NCBI GenBank assembly: GCA_902488965.1
Contig: CABTYA010000041.1
Location: 1-9,487 of the forward strand
Direction of reading: 5' to 3'
Source of the DNA: an uncultured Veillonellaceae bacterium
GTDB taxonomy: Bacteria; Bacillota; Negativicutes; Veillonellales; Negativicoccaceae
Length of the DNA stretch: 9,487 nucleotides
Part shown: piece after piece, positions 1 to 7,401 of the stretch
Layout of the letters: every line of letters starts with the position of its first letter
How positions within the stretch are numbered: position 1 is the first letter of the stretch
Made by a program: the position numbers and the translations under genes
The notes under the pieces: model-generated
The model's input: the letters and a program-made list of their open reading frames with translations, nothing else
Databases searched by the model: none
Told to the model about the DNA's origin: nothing

Positions 1-503
1 TGATGGTGGGCGAAATCCGTGATGCGGAAACGGCGGCCATCGCTGTCCGTGCCGCAATGACAGGGCATTTGGTATTGGCAACGATACATGCCGGACGCGC
101 CGAGGAGATTCCGGCGCGTTTTTTTGAAATGGGGATTGCGCCGTATTTGTTGGCCGCGTCACTCAGTCTGGTGATGTCGCAACGGTTGGTCGGCGAGTTG
201 TGTCCGCATTGCCGGCGGGAAATCGGCGAGGTGACGCGGGTGACGGCACGGGGCGTGCGGTCGTATCAGGGAGCGGAGGCCGACGGCTGTGAGCAATGCT
301 TGGCGACGGGGATTGTGCGACGATCGGGGGTGTTTGAATTGTTGCCGATCGGTGAGCAGGTACGGCGGGCATGGCAGGCAGGACGGGCGACGATGCCGGA
401 GCCGCCGCAAGAGACGATCACGGATCGGATTGAGTCCTTTTTGCAGGCGGGGATAATCGGTTGGTCGGAGGCGTCGGGATTGCTCGCGGAGGTCGTGTCA
501 TGA
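1..503 (+). CDS. pilB: PilB/GspE-family assembly ATPase, C-terminal part (5' end outside window)
   Basis: This is the C-terminal end of the hexameric ATPase that powers pilin polymerisation at the cytoplasmic face of the inner membrane. The frame is open through the window start, so the gene is partial. The visible part opens at the Walker B segment (MVGEIRDAET), followed by the His-box region (TGHLVLATIHAG). A CPHC pair and a CEQC pair about 30 residues later form the tetracysteine zinc site typical of GspE/PilB proteins and absent from PilT. The Walker A and N-terminal domains lie upstream. Its stop overlaps the next gene's start (ATGA at 500-503), and PilT and PilC follow, as in pilus and competence operons. 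The family is clear. Whether it should be named PilB, GspE or ComGA depends on the unseen N-terminus. Confidence 0.93.
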   Translation, partial: MVGEIRDAETAAIAVRAAMTGHLVLATIHAGRAEEIPARFFEMGIAPYLLAASLSLVMSQRLVGELCPHCRREIGEVTRVTARGVRSYQGAEADGCEQCLATGIVRRSGVFELLPIGEQVRRAWQAGRATMPEPPQETITDRIESFLQAGIIGWSEASGLLAEVVS

Positions 504-1498
504 TGGAGGCAGTCATTCGGCAGGCGCGTGAACGGGGCGCGACCGATATTCATGTGACGGCGGGTGAGCCGATTCGTTTTCGCGTGCGGGGACGGTTGGA
601 ACGGACAGAGTATGTCGCAGAATCAGCTGTGTGGCAAGACTGGTGGCAGGGGCTGCTCACAGAGGCTGAGCGCTCGCTGCTGGCAACGGCGGGGGCGGTC
701 GAGGTTGCACCCGCGAGCGGGATGCGGGTGGCGCTGTATCGGACGGACGGTGCAGTGGCAGGGGCGATTCGCCTGCTGTCGCCGTTGGCGGCATTGCCGC
801 CCGATCCGAATCCGGATCTGTTGGGGCGGGCGGCCGAAGTGACGGGCGGGTTGGTACTCATCGGCGGCGCTACGGGTAGCGGGAAGACCACGACGTTGTG
901 GCGTATCGTGGAGATCATCAACGCGACGCGCCCGGTGCATGTCATTTCGCTGGAAGACCCGCCAGAGTATCGGCTACCCTCGCAGGCGGCGTGTATTCAT
1001 CAGCGGGGCATCGGCACGGATGTGCCCGACTGGGAAACCGGGCTCGTGTCGGCGTTGCGGGAAGATCCGGATGTGCTGGTAATCGGGGAGCTGCGCACGG
1101 CGGGGACCGTCGCAGCGGCACTTCGGGCTGCGCAGACAGGGCATCTGGTGTTGGCGACATTGCATGCCGGCTCGGCGGAGGCGGTGATCGGGCGATTGGT
1201 GCATATGTTTGCTCTTGGCGGACAGGAGGAGATCCGCTATCAGTTGGCGTCCGCTTTGCAGCTGCTCATTGTGCAACAGTTGGTACCGTTGGTGCAGGTG
1301 CAGGCGGTAGTGCGGGAATGGGTGTGGCGCAATCCCGCCATGGTGACGCTCGTGCGCGACGGTAAGGAACACCAGATGGCGGCCTATTTGCAGACGATGG
1401 GCGATCAGGCGCAGACGTGGGAACAGTCACGCCAACAACTTCTTACCGCGGGGCTTGCGGCGGCGGATGCGGCGGTCTTGGGCGGGTGGCGGCCGTGA
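500..1498 (+). CDS. pilT: PilT-type (retraction) ATPase
   Basis: 332 residues, the usual PilT length. The start chosen is ATG at 500, overlapping the upstream stop, with GGAGG at 488-492 seven bases before it; starts further upstream would run inside pilB. In order: an N-terminal PilT-like stretch (ATDIHVTAGEPIRFRVRG, about residues 14-31), Walker A GATGSGKT (123-130), Asp box EDPPEY (152-157), Walker B VLVIGELR (192-199), His box TGHLVLATLHAG (213-224), and a C-terminal segment NPAMVTLVRDGKEHQM (about 278-293). That last segment aligns with the PilT AIRNLIREGK region. There is no tetracysteine zinc site, which separates it from PilB. The residues after Walker B read RTAGT where PilT normally has RDxET. 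Family knowledge says PilT depolymerises pili for twitching and DNA uptake; that role here is inferred. Confidence 0.9.
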   Translation: MMEAVIRQARERGATDIHVTAGEPIRFRVRGRLERTEYVAESAVWQDWWQGLLTEAERSLLATAGAVEVAPASGMRVALYRTDGAVAGAIRLLSPLAALPPDPNPDLLGRAAEVTGGLVLIGGATGSGKTTTLWRIVEIINATRPVHVISLEDPPEYRLPSQAACIHQRGIGTDVPDWETGLVSALREDPDVLVIGELRTAGTVAAALRAAQTGHLVLATLHAGSAEAVIGRLVHMFALGGQEEIRYQLASALQLLIVQQLVPLVQVQAVVREWVWRNPAMVTLVRDGKEHQMAAYLQTMGDQAQTWEQSRQQLLTAGLAAADAAVLGGWRP

Positions 1499-2682
1499 GC
1501 CGGCAGTATCGGTATAAAGCGTTCGACCGTCAAGGCGCGTGCTGGCAGGAAGGCGAGATAACGGCGACAAGCGCGGACGCGGCGGTGTTGCAGTTGCGGC
1601 GCCGCGGTTGGCAGGTCGCCCGTCTGGAGCGGCAGTACCGTTGGCCGTGGAAAAGGCGCAGACGGTGGGCGCGACAGGAGACGGCGTTTTTTGCGACGCA
1701 GTTGGCAACGTTGCTTGATGCCGATGTCGACCTAATCCGGTCGATGGAGATGTTGGCGGGTACCTATGGCGGCACATCGCGGCAGGTGCTGACGGAGACG
1801 GCGGCGAGAATCCGTGCGGGAAGTTCGGCGGCACAGGCATTGGCGCAGGCACAGGTGTGGCCGCTGCTGTTCGTCCGCTTGGTCGAGGTCGGTGAGCGGA
1901 GCGGGACACTGACGGAAAATCTGCGGCGGGCGGCGGCGTATTTTGCGGCGCAAGAGCGGGCGCGCAGAGCATGGCAGGAGGCCTTGGCCTATCCGGCGAC
2001 GGTGGCGGTATTGGCGGTCGTTGTCACGGTAATTTTGCTGACGGTGGTATTGCCGACGTTCGGGCAGTTGTTTGATCAGCTGGGCGTGGTGCCGTCCGGT
2101 GCCACGCAGTGGCTGCTGTTGGGCGGAGAATGGATGAGAACCCTACTGCCGTGGCTGGCCCTCGGAATGGGAATCCTCGTCATCGGCGGTTGGACAGGGA
2201 ATCCTCCGTCGATTCGCAGGCGGCGGCAGACACTGATGTGGCATTGGAAACCGTATCGCTATCGCTCTTTGGCGGTGTTGTGCCATGTGTGGGGACTGAC
2301 ACTGGCCGGCGGCATTGATGTGGCACAGGGGCTTGATGTTACCGGCGACACACTGGCGGAAAGTGCGTACGGGATCCGGCTCAAGCAAGCCTGTCGGCGG
2401 GTGTTGCAGGGAACGGCTCCCGCGGAGGCGCTGTGCTCGTGCGGAATCGAGGAAGAAATATTGCTGCACATGGTGGCGGTCGGCACAGATACCGGCCGTT
2501 TGGCGGAGTTGTTGCAAGAAGCCGGCGCATTTTATGAAGAACAGGCGGCAGCGGTAACGCGGCGTTACAAGTCGCGGCTCGGTCCTGCCGTATTGGTGGG
2601 CGTCGGTGCGGTGGTCGCCATGGTGATGTACGGCATGTTGTTGCCGATTTTGGACGCGATGACCATGCCGATCGGCGGATAG
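1495..2682 (+). CDS. pilC: PilC/GspF inner-membrane platform protein
   Basis: 395 residues from a GTG start at 1495, which overlaps the pilT stop (GTGA) and gives the normal family length. Upstream in-frame ATGs would overlap pilT by about 80 bases and add Gly/Ala-rich sequence unlike the family. Two T2SSF repeats are visible. The first (about residues 62-185) carries VEVGERSGTLTENL; the second (about 259-388) carries VAVGTDTGRLAELL. Hydrophobic segments lie near 168-188, 213-233 and 366-388, giving the usual three-helix topology with large cytoplasmic domains. The N-terminus (RQYRYKAFDRQGACWQEGEI) is the usual PilC/GspF opening. The protein is the membrane platform contacted by the assembly and retraction ATPases. 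No strong ribosome binding site is seen, so translation is probably coupled to pilT. Confidence 0.93.
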   Translation: MSRQYRYKAFDRQGACWQEGEITATSADAAVLQLRRRGWQVARLERQYRWPWKRRRRWARQETAFFATQLATLLDADVDLIRSMEMLAGTYGGTSRQVLTETAARIRAGSSAAQALAQAQVWPLLFVRLVEVGERSGTLTENLRRAAAYFAAQERARRAWQEALAYPATVAVLAVVVTVILLTVVLPTFGQLFDQLGVVPSGATQWLLLGGEWMRTLLPWLALGMGILVIGGWTGNPPSIRRRRQTLMWHWKPYRYRSLAVLCHVWGLTLAGGIDVAQGLDVTGDTLAESAYGIRLKQACRRVLQGTAPAEALCSCGIEEEILLHMVAVGTDTGRLAELLQEAGAFYEEQAAAVTRRYKSRLGPAVLVGVGAVVAMVMYGMLLPILDAMTMPIGG

Positions 2683-2693
2683 GAGGCGGGAAA

Positions 2694-3068
2694 ATGAAAG
2701 GCGGACGAAGCAGAGCGGGGTTTACATTAATCGAGTTGCTGGTCGTGATTGCCATCATCGGGGTGATGGCGTCACTGGCGATCCCGAAGTTTGTCGGGGT
2801 GACCGACAGGGCACACGAGGCCAAAATCCAAGCGGATTTGCATACGATCGGAGTGGCGGTCGCACTGTATCAAACGGAACATGGGACCTACCCGCGGGCA
2901 CTGGAGGATTTGGTCGACACTGCCGGACAGAAGGGATATTTGCAGAGTGTGCCGCAGGCCCCGCAGCAGGCGGCATATGACACGACACGATTGGCGCAGT
3001 CGGGAGAAGTGCGCTGTACGTTTAACGGTACAACGTATTCATCGTTCGGAACGAAAGACAATGGCTAG
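2694..3068 (+). CDS. Major pseudopilin, GspG/ComGC-like
   Basis: 124 residues with a class III (type IV) prepilin signal: a nine-residue basic leader ending in Gly (MKGGRSRAG), then FTLIELLVVIAIIGVMASLA, with Phe at +1 and Glu at +5 and a long hydrophobic helix. The mature part has the GspG/ComGC pattern (KIQADLHTIGVAVALYQTEHGTYP, in which short helices precede the GTYP turn). Only one cysteine is present in the mature part, so there is no C-terminal disulfide loop as in Neisseria or Pseudomonas PilA. It is the only gene in the operon with its own strong ribosome binding site in a true gap (AGGAGG at 2681-2686, seven bases before ATG), which fits a subunit made in larger amounts. It should be the main fibre subunit, processed by the peptidase encoded next. 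Confidence 0.92.
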   Translation: MKGGRSRAGFTLIELLVVIAIIGVMASLAIPKFVGVTDRAHEAKIQADLHTIGVAVALYQTEHGTYPRALEDLVDTAGQKGYLQSVPQAPQQAAYDTTRLAQSGEVRCTFNGTTYSSFGTKDNG

Positions 3069-3711
3069 CTGTCTATTTATCGCGGCGCTCAGCGGGCTGT
3101 TGCTGGGGTGGTGGTGGCCGCCCGCAGCGGCGTATTTTCGTCGCCGCTATCCGACGTATCCGGACTTGCCGTCTTTGGCGTGGCAGCCGTGGGAACCGGT
3201 CTGCGGGATGGCGATCGGTGTGTTGTTGGCGATTTGGTTGCCGAACGGAGGCCTATCCGCGTGGGCGGCATGGGGATTTGCGGTCACGGTCATATTGTCG
3301 GCGCGCATCGATCTGGCGTGCGGGGTGTTGGCGTATCGGTTTTCCGCAGGACTGGCTGCAGGCGGCTGGGCACTGCAATGGTGGCTCGGAACGGGTCCTG
3401 AGGCGATGCTGGCGAGCGGGCTGACGGCCGCCGCACTGGGCATGATCGCGTGGCTCTCGCATGGCGGTATGGGCCGGGGCGACGTGTGGTTTGCCGCGGG
3501 TATTGCCGGTTGGTTTTCGCTGACGGAGGCATGGGCGTTTTTGTGTTTGGCGTTCGGCGGAGGCGCCTTGGTCGGTATCGGCTGGCTGGTACTCGGCGGG
3601 CGGAATCGGCGGGCGGCGTTGCCGTTCGGTCCGTTTTTGGCATGGGCGGGGATCACGGTGATGTGGTTTGCCGAGCGTATGGGCGGCTGGTATGAGTACA
3701 TCTTCGAATAG
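3061..3711 (+). CDS. pilD: Prepilin peptidase (PilD/GspO/ComC family), short form
   Basis: 216 residues, almost all hydrophobic, starting at ATG 3061 and overlapping the pseudopilin gene by eight bases. It is an aspartate protease of family A24. The two catalytic aspartates are visible: D84 in RIDLACGVLAYRF and D141 in GMGRGDVWFAAGIAG (the GxGD motif). The C-terminal LPFGPFLAWAGI matches the conserved IPFGPFLALG segment of PilD. The N-terminus (SGLLLGWWWPPAAAYFRRRYP) looks like the first PilD helix, but the cytoplasmic N-methyltransferase domain with its two CxxC pairs is missing, which accounts for the shorter length. It would cleave the leader peptides of the neighbouring pseudopilins. Without the methylation domain, N-methylation of the mature pilins by this protein is doubtful. 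Confidence 0.9.
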   Translation: MASCLFIAALSGLLLGWWWPPAAAYFRRRYPTYPDLPSLAWQPWEPVCGMAIGVLLAIWLPNGGLSAWAAWGFAVTVILSARIDLACGVLAYRFSAGLAAGGWALQWWLGTGPEAMLASGLTAAALGMIAWLSHGGMGRGDVWFAAGIAGWFSLTEAWAFLCLAFGGGALVGIGWLVLGGRNRRAALPFGPFLAWAGITVMWFAERMGGWYEYIFE

Positions 3712-4162
3712 CCGCCGAGGCTACCTGCTGCTGGAACTATGCTGGGTTATCGCACTGGCGGGTTTACTGCTTGCCGTCGTGATTCCCCTCGGCGGGCGCT
3801 GGCGCGAACGGATGGAGTCGGACTGGGTGATGCAGGCCGTGGTGAGTGCGGTCGAGGAGACGCAGGCGGTCGCTCGGGGCAATTCCGCAGTTCGACCGCT
3901 GCTGATCGTCTCCGGTGCGCCGGATAACGACTGGTATACCGTGTACCAAACGCACAGATTGTCGATTCGCGGGAAGCTGCCGAAGGGGTATTCTTTTGTC
4001 TCGACGGCACCGCTCTTTTTGGAATTTCAAAAGAACGGTCGCGTCGGTCATATCGGTTTCGGAATCGAGCGGACGCACCGCATCGGTGTGCGGACTCCTG
4101 CGGGACGGGTACGTACGGTCGTGATCAGTGCGCAGACGGGGCGCGTGAGGGTGGAAGGATGA
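3692..4162 (+). CDS. Minor pseudopilin, GspH-like
   Basis: 156 residues from ATG 3692, overlapping the peptidase gene by 20 bases. It has a ten-residue leader ending in RRG, then YLLLELCWVIALAGLLLAVV: cleavage after Gly10 leaves Tyr at +1 and the conserved Glu at +5. The mature domain includes strands and a terminal stretch (GRVRTVVISAQTGRVRVEG) typical of GspH/FimT/ComGD folds, which end in a strand reading 'I...TGRV'. It ends in an ATGA overlap with the next pseudopilin gene. The role inferred is a minor subunit of the initiation tip complex. A Tyr at +1 in place of the usual Phe or Met is unusual but tolerated. The GspH assignment rests on order and the C-terminal pattern, not on strong identity. 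Confidence 0.8.
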   Translation: MSTSSNSRRGYLLLELCWVIALAGLLLAVVIPLGGRWRERMESDWVMQAVVSAVEETQAVARGNSAVRPLLIVSGAPDNDWYTVYQTHRLSIRGKLPKGYSFVSTAPLFLEFQKNGRVGHIGFGIERTHRIGVRTPAGRVRTVVISAQTGRVRVEG

Positions 4163-4530
4163 GACGGGACGGATTTGTACTGGCGGGGGTGCTGGTGGCG
4201 GCGACCGTGCTGATGCTGCTGGCGGCGGCACTGGGAGCGGCGGTGCGCCAAGGGCTGGCATTGACGGCAAGAATCGACGAGTCGGTCGCGCGGGAGACAT
4301 TGACTTGCGCCACCGTCGAGGCACTCAAGTATGAGTATCAGATGCACGGCTTGCCGGCGGCATACGAATTTGAGAGACAGACCGATGCGGGCACACTGCA
4401 TGTACGGGTCGAATATGCACGGGAACTGCAGCGGGAAGTCGCCGTGTATGCGTATCGGGTGACCACGGCCGGCAACTACGGTACGACGACGCAGACCATC
4501 TGGCTGCCGGCGGGTGAAATCAATGCGTAA
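4159..4530 (+). CDS. Minor pseudopilin-like protein lacking Glu5 (GspI/ComGE position)
   Basis: 123 residues. The start overlaps the previous stop (ATGA at 4159-4162) with purine-rich GAGGGTGGAAGG just upstream. The N-terminus MRRDG followed by FVLAGVLVAATVLMLLAAAL has the prepilin layout: short basic leader, Gly at -1, Phe at +1 and a hydrophobic helix. The residue at +5 is Gly in place of Glu. The rest is a small mixed domain with Tyr-rich strands (VAVYAYRVTT). By position it matches GspI or ComGE, which also have minimal domains. Loss of Glu5 is normal for GspK but unusual for GspI, so it may be a tip-type subunit that does not need the Glu5 contact with the preceding subunit. Pseudopilin identity is fairly firm; the subtype is not. 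Confidence 0.75.
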   Translation: MRRDGFVLAGVLVAATVLMLLAAALGAAVRQGLALTARIDESVARETLTCATVEALKYEYQMHGLPAAYEFERQTDAGTLHVRVEYARELQREVAVYAYRVTTAGNYGTTTQTIWLPAGEINA

Positions 4531-5038
4531 CGGGTTTATCATGGCCGAGTGGGTCGTCGCCGTCGCACTGACGGCATTGCTGCTTACCGGTGCGGCTCCG
4601 CTGATCGGTCAAGGGCTGCGGGCGCTCGGAGAGATGCAGGGGCGGCTCTATTGTGCGCGGGAGAGTATGCAAATTTCGGGTATTGTGGACAGCTATTTAT
4701 ACTCGGCGACAGTTACCGATGCGCCGGGAAATCGGCGCACACTGTCGTTTGTAAGCGAGCAGCGCTTGGACCACCGGTGGGTGGCGCAACCGCAGCAGCT
4801 GTACTTGGTGCTGTCGGACGGGCAATGGCAGCCGTTGACGGCCATCGGCCGCGGCACGGCTTTGGCGCCGCGGTGGATGGCGGGGGACGGCGGACGGGAG
4901 ATGTTTACGGTGGCGGACGGCGGCCGGGTGGAGTACACCTATCACTGGGAGTACGACAGTCGGCGGCGGGTCGTGCACGGCGCGATTTGCCCGCTGGCGA
5001 CAAGCTATGCCGTGGGGAGGGTCTATGCGTTTCGCTAG
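4523..5038 (+). CDS. Minor pseudopilin, GspJ/ComGF-like
   Basis: 171 residues from ATG 4523, overlapping the previous gene by eight bases; GGGTGA at 4512-4517 serves as ribosome binding site. A GTG at 4514 in the same frame is a less likely start because it lies in that site. The leader is very short (MRNG), followed by FIMAEWVVAVALTALLLTGA with Phe at +1 and Glu at +5. The mature domain is larger than those of the neighbours and includes QQLYLVLSDGQWQPLTAIGRG and paired Tyr/Trp strands (VEYTYHWEY), resembling the beta-rich GspJ/ComGF type in which an SDG-like turn is common. It probably forms the tip complex with the flanking minor pseudopilins. Confidence 0.8.
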   Translation: MRNGFIMAEWVVAVALTALLLTGAAPLIGQGLRALGEMQGRLYCARESMQISGIVDSYLYSATVTDAPGNRRTLSFVSEQRLDHRWVAQPQQLYLVLSDGQWQPLTAIGRGTALAPRWMAGDGGREMFTVADGGRVEYTYHWEYDSRRRVVHGAICPLATSYAVGRVYAFR

Positions 5039-5438
5039 TGTGCCGCGCGGCAGCGTGAGTATTGTGCTGGTCGTACTTTTGACGGGCGTACTGGCGGTGG
5101 CGGGTTACGGCCTGCATGCGGCGCAGCGGACAATGGAACTTGCGGAGCGTGAGACATGGCGTCATGCTACGCAGTATGCCGCGGAATCGGCGGTAAACTG
5201 GGCATTGGCTTATTGCCGTCAGTACGGAATTCCGCCACAGCAACTCCGCACGGAGCCGGCGTATCCGTATCGGGAGATGCATACCGAGGTCATCATCATC
5301 CCCCAAGGCGACACGGCGGCAGTAATTATTGGTACGGCCTCCGGTCGTGATACACAGCGCCGGATTCGGCTGCGTCTGCATACGGTCGCAACGGGAGAAC
5401 ACAGCAGAGAAATCGAAATCGATGAGGTGCGCGGATGA
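5025..5438 (+). CDS. PilX/GspK-like minor pseudopilin lacking Glu5
   Basis: 137 residues from ATG 5025, preceded by GGGGAGGG (5013-5020) at good spacing and overlapping the previous gene by 14 bases. An in-frame ATG at 5007 would remove that ribosome binding site from use. The N-terminus MRFASVPRG, then SVSIVLVVLLTGVLAVAGYG, follows the PilX/GspK pattern: Arg-Gly cleavage site, small residue at +1, no Glu at +5, then a hydrophobic helix. The helix after it contains YAAESAVNWALAYCRQYG, matching the 'AE(S/A)' helix of PilX N-terminal domains. It is much shorter than GspK, which has a large inserted domain, so it is closer to PilX/ComGG. It ends in an ATGA overlap with the next gene. Its likely place is the fibre tip. 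Confidence 0.75.
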   Translation: MRFASVPRGSVSIVLVVLLTGVLAVAGYGLHAAQRTMELAERETWRHATQYAAESAVNWALAYCRQYGIPPQQLRTEPAYPYREMHTEVIIIPQGDTAAVIIGTASGRDTQRRIRLRLHTVATGEHSREIEIDEVRG

Positions 5439-6721
5439 ATTGGCCGTGGAAGATGATGAATGATACTTGCCCCGTCGTTATTTGGGACGGTGAAGAAGGG
5501 CGGCTGTGGGCGCAAGCGGAGCGGCACCTGCCGCCGGCCGCACGTCGCTGGTTTTGGCAAGACAGGCAGCAACCGTTACCGCAAGATTTGTGCCGTACGG
5601 ACATGCGTACCGTGGCGTGTATCTTGCCCTGCGGTTCGGTGCGGTGGCATTGCGTGACGATGCCGCCGTTGCCGGCGGACGAATGTGCCCGCATGTTGGC
5701 ATGGGAGGTCACGGATTGGATTGAGGAGAGCGATTGCCCCCACTGGATATGGCAGTCGCTTCCGCCTGTGGCGGACGGGACCGGAATGACGGAGACGGTC
5801 GTCGGAATGGTGGCTGAGGATGTGTCGGAGTCTGTCCGCGGCGTTTCTCCGCAGGGAATGAAAATCAGAAAAATCGTCCCGGAAGAAGTCGCCATCGGCT
5901 GCGCCTTACCCGTTCTCGATGCCCGTGTCCTGCGGGTACGGGGCGACCGATTGCTGGCGGTGTCGTACCGTGCGCGGATTCCCGTTGCGGTCAGCGTATG
6001 GCGGGATGCGTCATCGGCGAATCGATGGCGTGACGACGGAACGCCATGGTATGTCGTGGCGGACGATGCAATCGTACGCGAATACTGGGAAGAGCGATTA
6101 CAGGCGCAAGCATGGCCGCTGCCGCCGCATCACGAATACCTCAAAGCGGGCGGAACGGTCTATGAGACCTACCCGCAAATCGTGTTGGGTGCCTCCCTTG
6201 CCGCGTGCGGGCAGTTGTGCTGGACCGAGGGGACGGAGACGCTGATACCGCATCTCGACGAGTGGCGGGAACGGCTGCCGTGGACACGGCTGGCGGCGGC
6301 ACTCGGCATCGTCGGGCTGTTCGCGGCGGCGGGCGGGGGATATGCGTACCAAACTGCGGCGGATACGTTGGCACGTGCGGATGCCGCCACTATCGCCGAA
6401 GCGGCGGACCGGCAAGAGCTTGCGGCATTGACTGCGGCACAAGACGCATTGGCACAACGGCAGCGGACACGTAACGTTTGGAGCAAACTCCTGCTCATCG
6501 TCGCGGACAGCCGGCCGGATGGTGTCTACCTTACGGAACTGTCTGAAGAAGGAGACAGTGTAGTAGTGAAAGGCGTTTGCTTACAACAGCAGGCATTGCA
6601 GGAATGGAAATCGTATTTGCAGTTGCGCTTGCAGCGCCATGCGACGGTGAAATATACGCACACGCAGGCACAAGGCGAGCGGGAATTTCGGCTGGTATTG
6701 CATGGACATGAGAACGAATAA
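5435..6721 (+). CDS. GspL-like assembly protein (PilM-like and PilN-like parts fused)
   Basis: 428 residues; ATG 5435 overlaps the previous stop (ATGA), with GAGG at 5424-5427. Residues 1 to about 284 are soluble, Trp-rich and presumably cytoplasmic; their position and size match the actin-like PilM or GspL cytoplasmic domain, though no clear nucleotide-binding motif is visible. One membrane helix lies at about 285-307 (LAAALGIVGLFAAAGGGYAY), followed by an Ala/Gln-rich coiled-coil stretch (about 308-345). The C-terminal domain (VWSKLLLIVADSRPDGVYLT at 348-367, then VVVKGVCLQQQALQEWKSYL) matches the PilN pattern of W..LL..I....P.GVYLT.L and V.(V/L).G......L..(F/Y)..L. Together this is the GspL arrangement: a PilM-like domain joined to a PilN. 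It links the ATPase to the periplasm-facing parts of the machine. Confidence 0.8.
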   Translation: MNWPWKMMNDTCPVVIWDGEEGRLWAQAERHLPPAARRWFWQDRQQPLPQDLCRTDMRTVACILPCGSVRWHCVTMPPLPADECARMLAWEVTDWIEESDCPHWIWQSLPPVADGTGMTETVVGMVAEDVSESVRGVSPQGMKIRKIVPEEVAIGCALPVLDARVLRVRGDRLLAVSYRARIPVAVSVWRDASSANRWRDDGTPWYVVADDAIVREYWEERLQAQAWPLPPHHEYLKAGGTVYETYPQIVLGASLAACGQLCWTEGTETLIPHLDEWRERLPWTRLAAALGIVGLFAAAGGGYAYQTAADTLARADAATIAEAADRQELAALTAAQDALAQRQRTRNVWSKLLLIVADSRPDGVYLTELSEEGDSVVVKGVCLQQQALQEWKSYLQLRLQRHATVKYTHTQAQGEREFRLVLHGHENE

Positions 6722-7268
6722 AGACGGCTTCAGGCAGATAGCGGCGGTATGGCGGGCACACCGACTGTCATGTCTGTGGGCGCTTGTCGGCGTCATCGGT
6801 ATCGTTGCCGGCGGGTGGGGACAGCATGCCGCCGTCGAGATGGAGAGAGAAACCGCGCGCATGCAGGCGACCTCCGTGCAGCAAACACAAGCACTCGCCC
6901 AACGCCGCGCACGGATGCGGATGGCATCGCAAAAAGGAGATGTATTGGCGGAACTCGTGGCCGATTGCGACGATTACCATGCCAAACTGATCGGCGTGGA
7001 AGAAGTCGTCCCTACGGACACGGACCTGTGGCGGCAGACACCGATTGAATTGACGATGGAGATTGATTATTTGCGTTTGATCGAGCTGCTTTCCGTATGG
7101 GAGAGCGGGACGCCGTGGCGCGATGTGCATTTGCTGCGCGCCGCATCGGTGGCGGGCGGCGCACGGACGGTTGCCACCGTGCAAGTAGTGTCCTACCGCT
7201 TTATCGGCGCTCCCGCGAATGCATTGGATGGGCGTCCCGAAATGGGGAAGATCGCCCCCGACACTTGA
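6702..7268 (+). CDS. pilO: PilO/GspM-like inner-membrane assembly protein
   Basis: 188 residues from ATG 6702, overlapping the GspL-like gene by 20 bases. A second in-frame ATG at 6708 is equally possible; no clear ribosome binding site favours either. A short basic cytoplasmic tail is followed by one membrane helix (about residues 23-40, LSCLWALVGVIGIVAGG), a coiled-coil stretch rich in Glu, Arg and Gln (about 43-80), and a compact domain. That domain contains IELTMEIDYLRLIELLSVWE, the 'I.i.g.y..l..fl..le' helix of the PilO ferredoxin-like fold. In known systems PilO or GspM pairs with PilN or GspL, and that partner is encoded just upstream. It is the last gene of the operon. Its stop codon lies inside the -35 box of the tRNA promoter. 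Confidence 0.82.
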   Translation: MDMRTNKDGFRQIAAVWRAHRLSCLWALVGVIGIVAGGWGQHAAVEMERETARMQATSVQQTQALAQRRARMRMASQKGDVLAELVADCDDYHAKLIGVEEVVPTDTDLWRQTPIELTMEIDYLRLIELLSVWESGTPWRDVHLLRAASVAGGARTVATVQVVSYRFIGAPANALDGRPEMGKIAPDT

Positions 7269-7294
7269 CAAGCGGCGGACGTTTCAAGTACAAT
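7265..7294 (+). promoter_or_regulatory. Promoter of the tRNA-Val gene
   Basis: TTGACA at 7265-7270 and TACAAT at 7289-7294 are separated by 18 bases: a perfect -35 and a one-mismatch -10 for the housekeeping sigma factor. The tRNA begins 18 bases after the -10 box. The -35 overlaps the last codon and TGA stop (7266-7268) of the PilO-like gene. Stable RNA genes usually have promoters this strong. Confidence 0.85.
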
Positions 7295-7311
7295 ATCGAT
7301 ATATTCACTAA

Positions 7312-7388
<77 letters not shown>

Positions 7389-7401
7389 TATGTAGTATAA
7401 G

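Noticed and set aside
461..499. Longer N-terminus for PilT from ATG 461
   Set aside because: It would overlap pilB and remove the good GGAGG spacing of ATG 500; the added residues are not PilT-like.
1417..1494. Longer N-terminus for PilC from an upstream ATG
   Set aside because: It would overlap pilT by about 80 bases and add Gly/Ala/Cys-rich sequence not found in the family; GTG 1495 gives the normal start and length.
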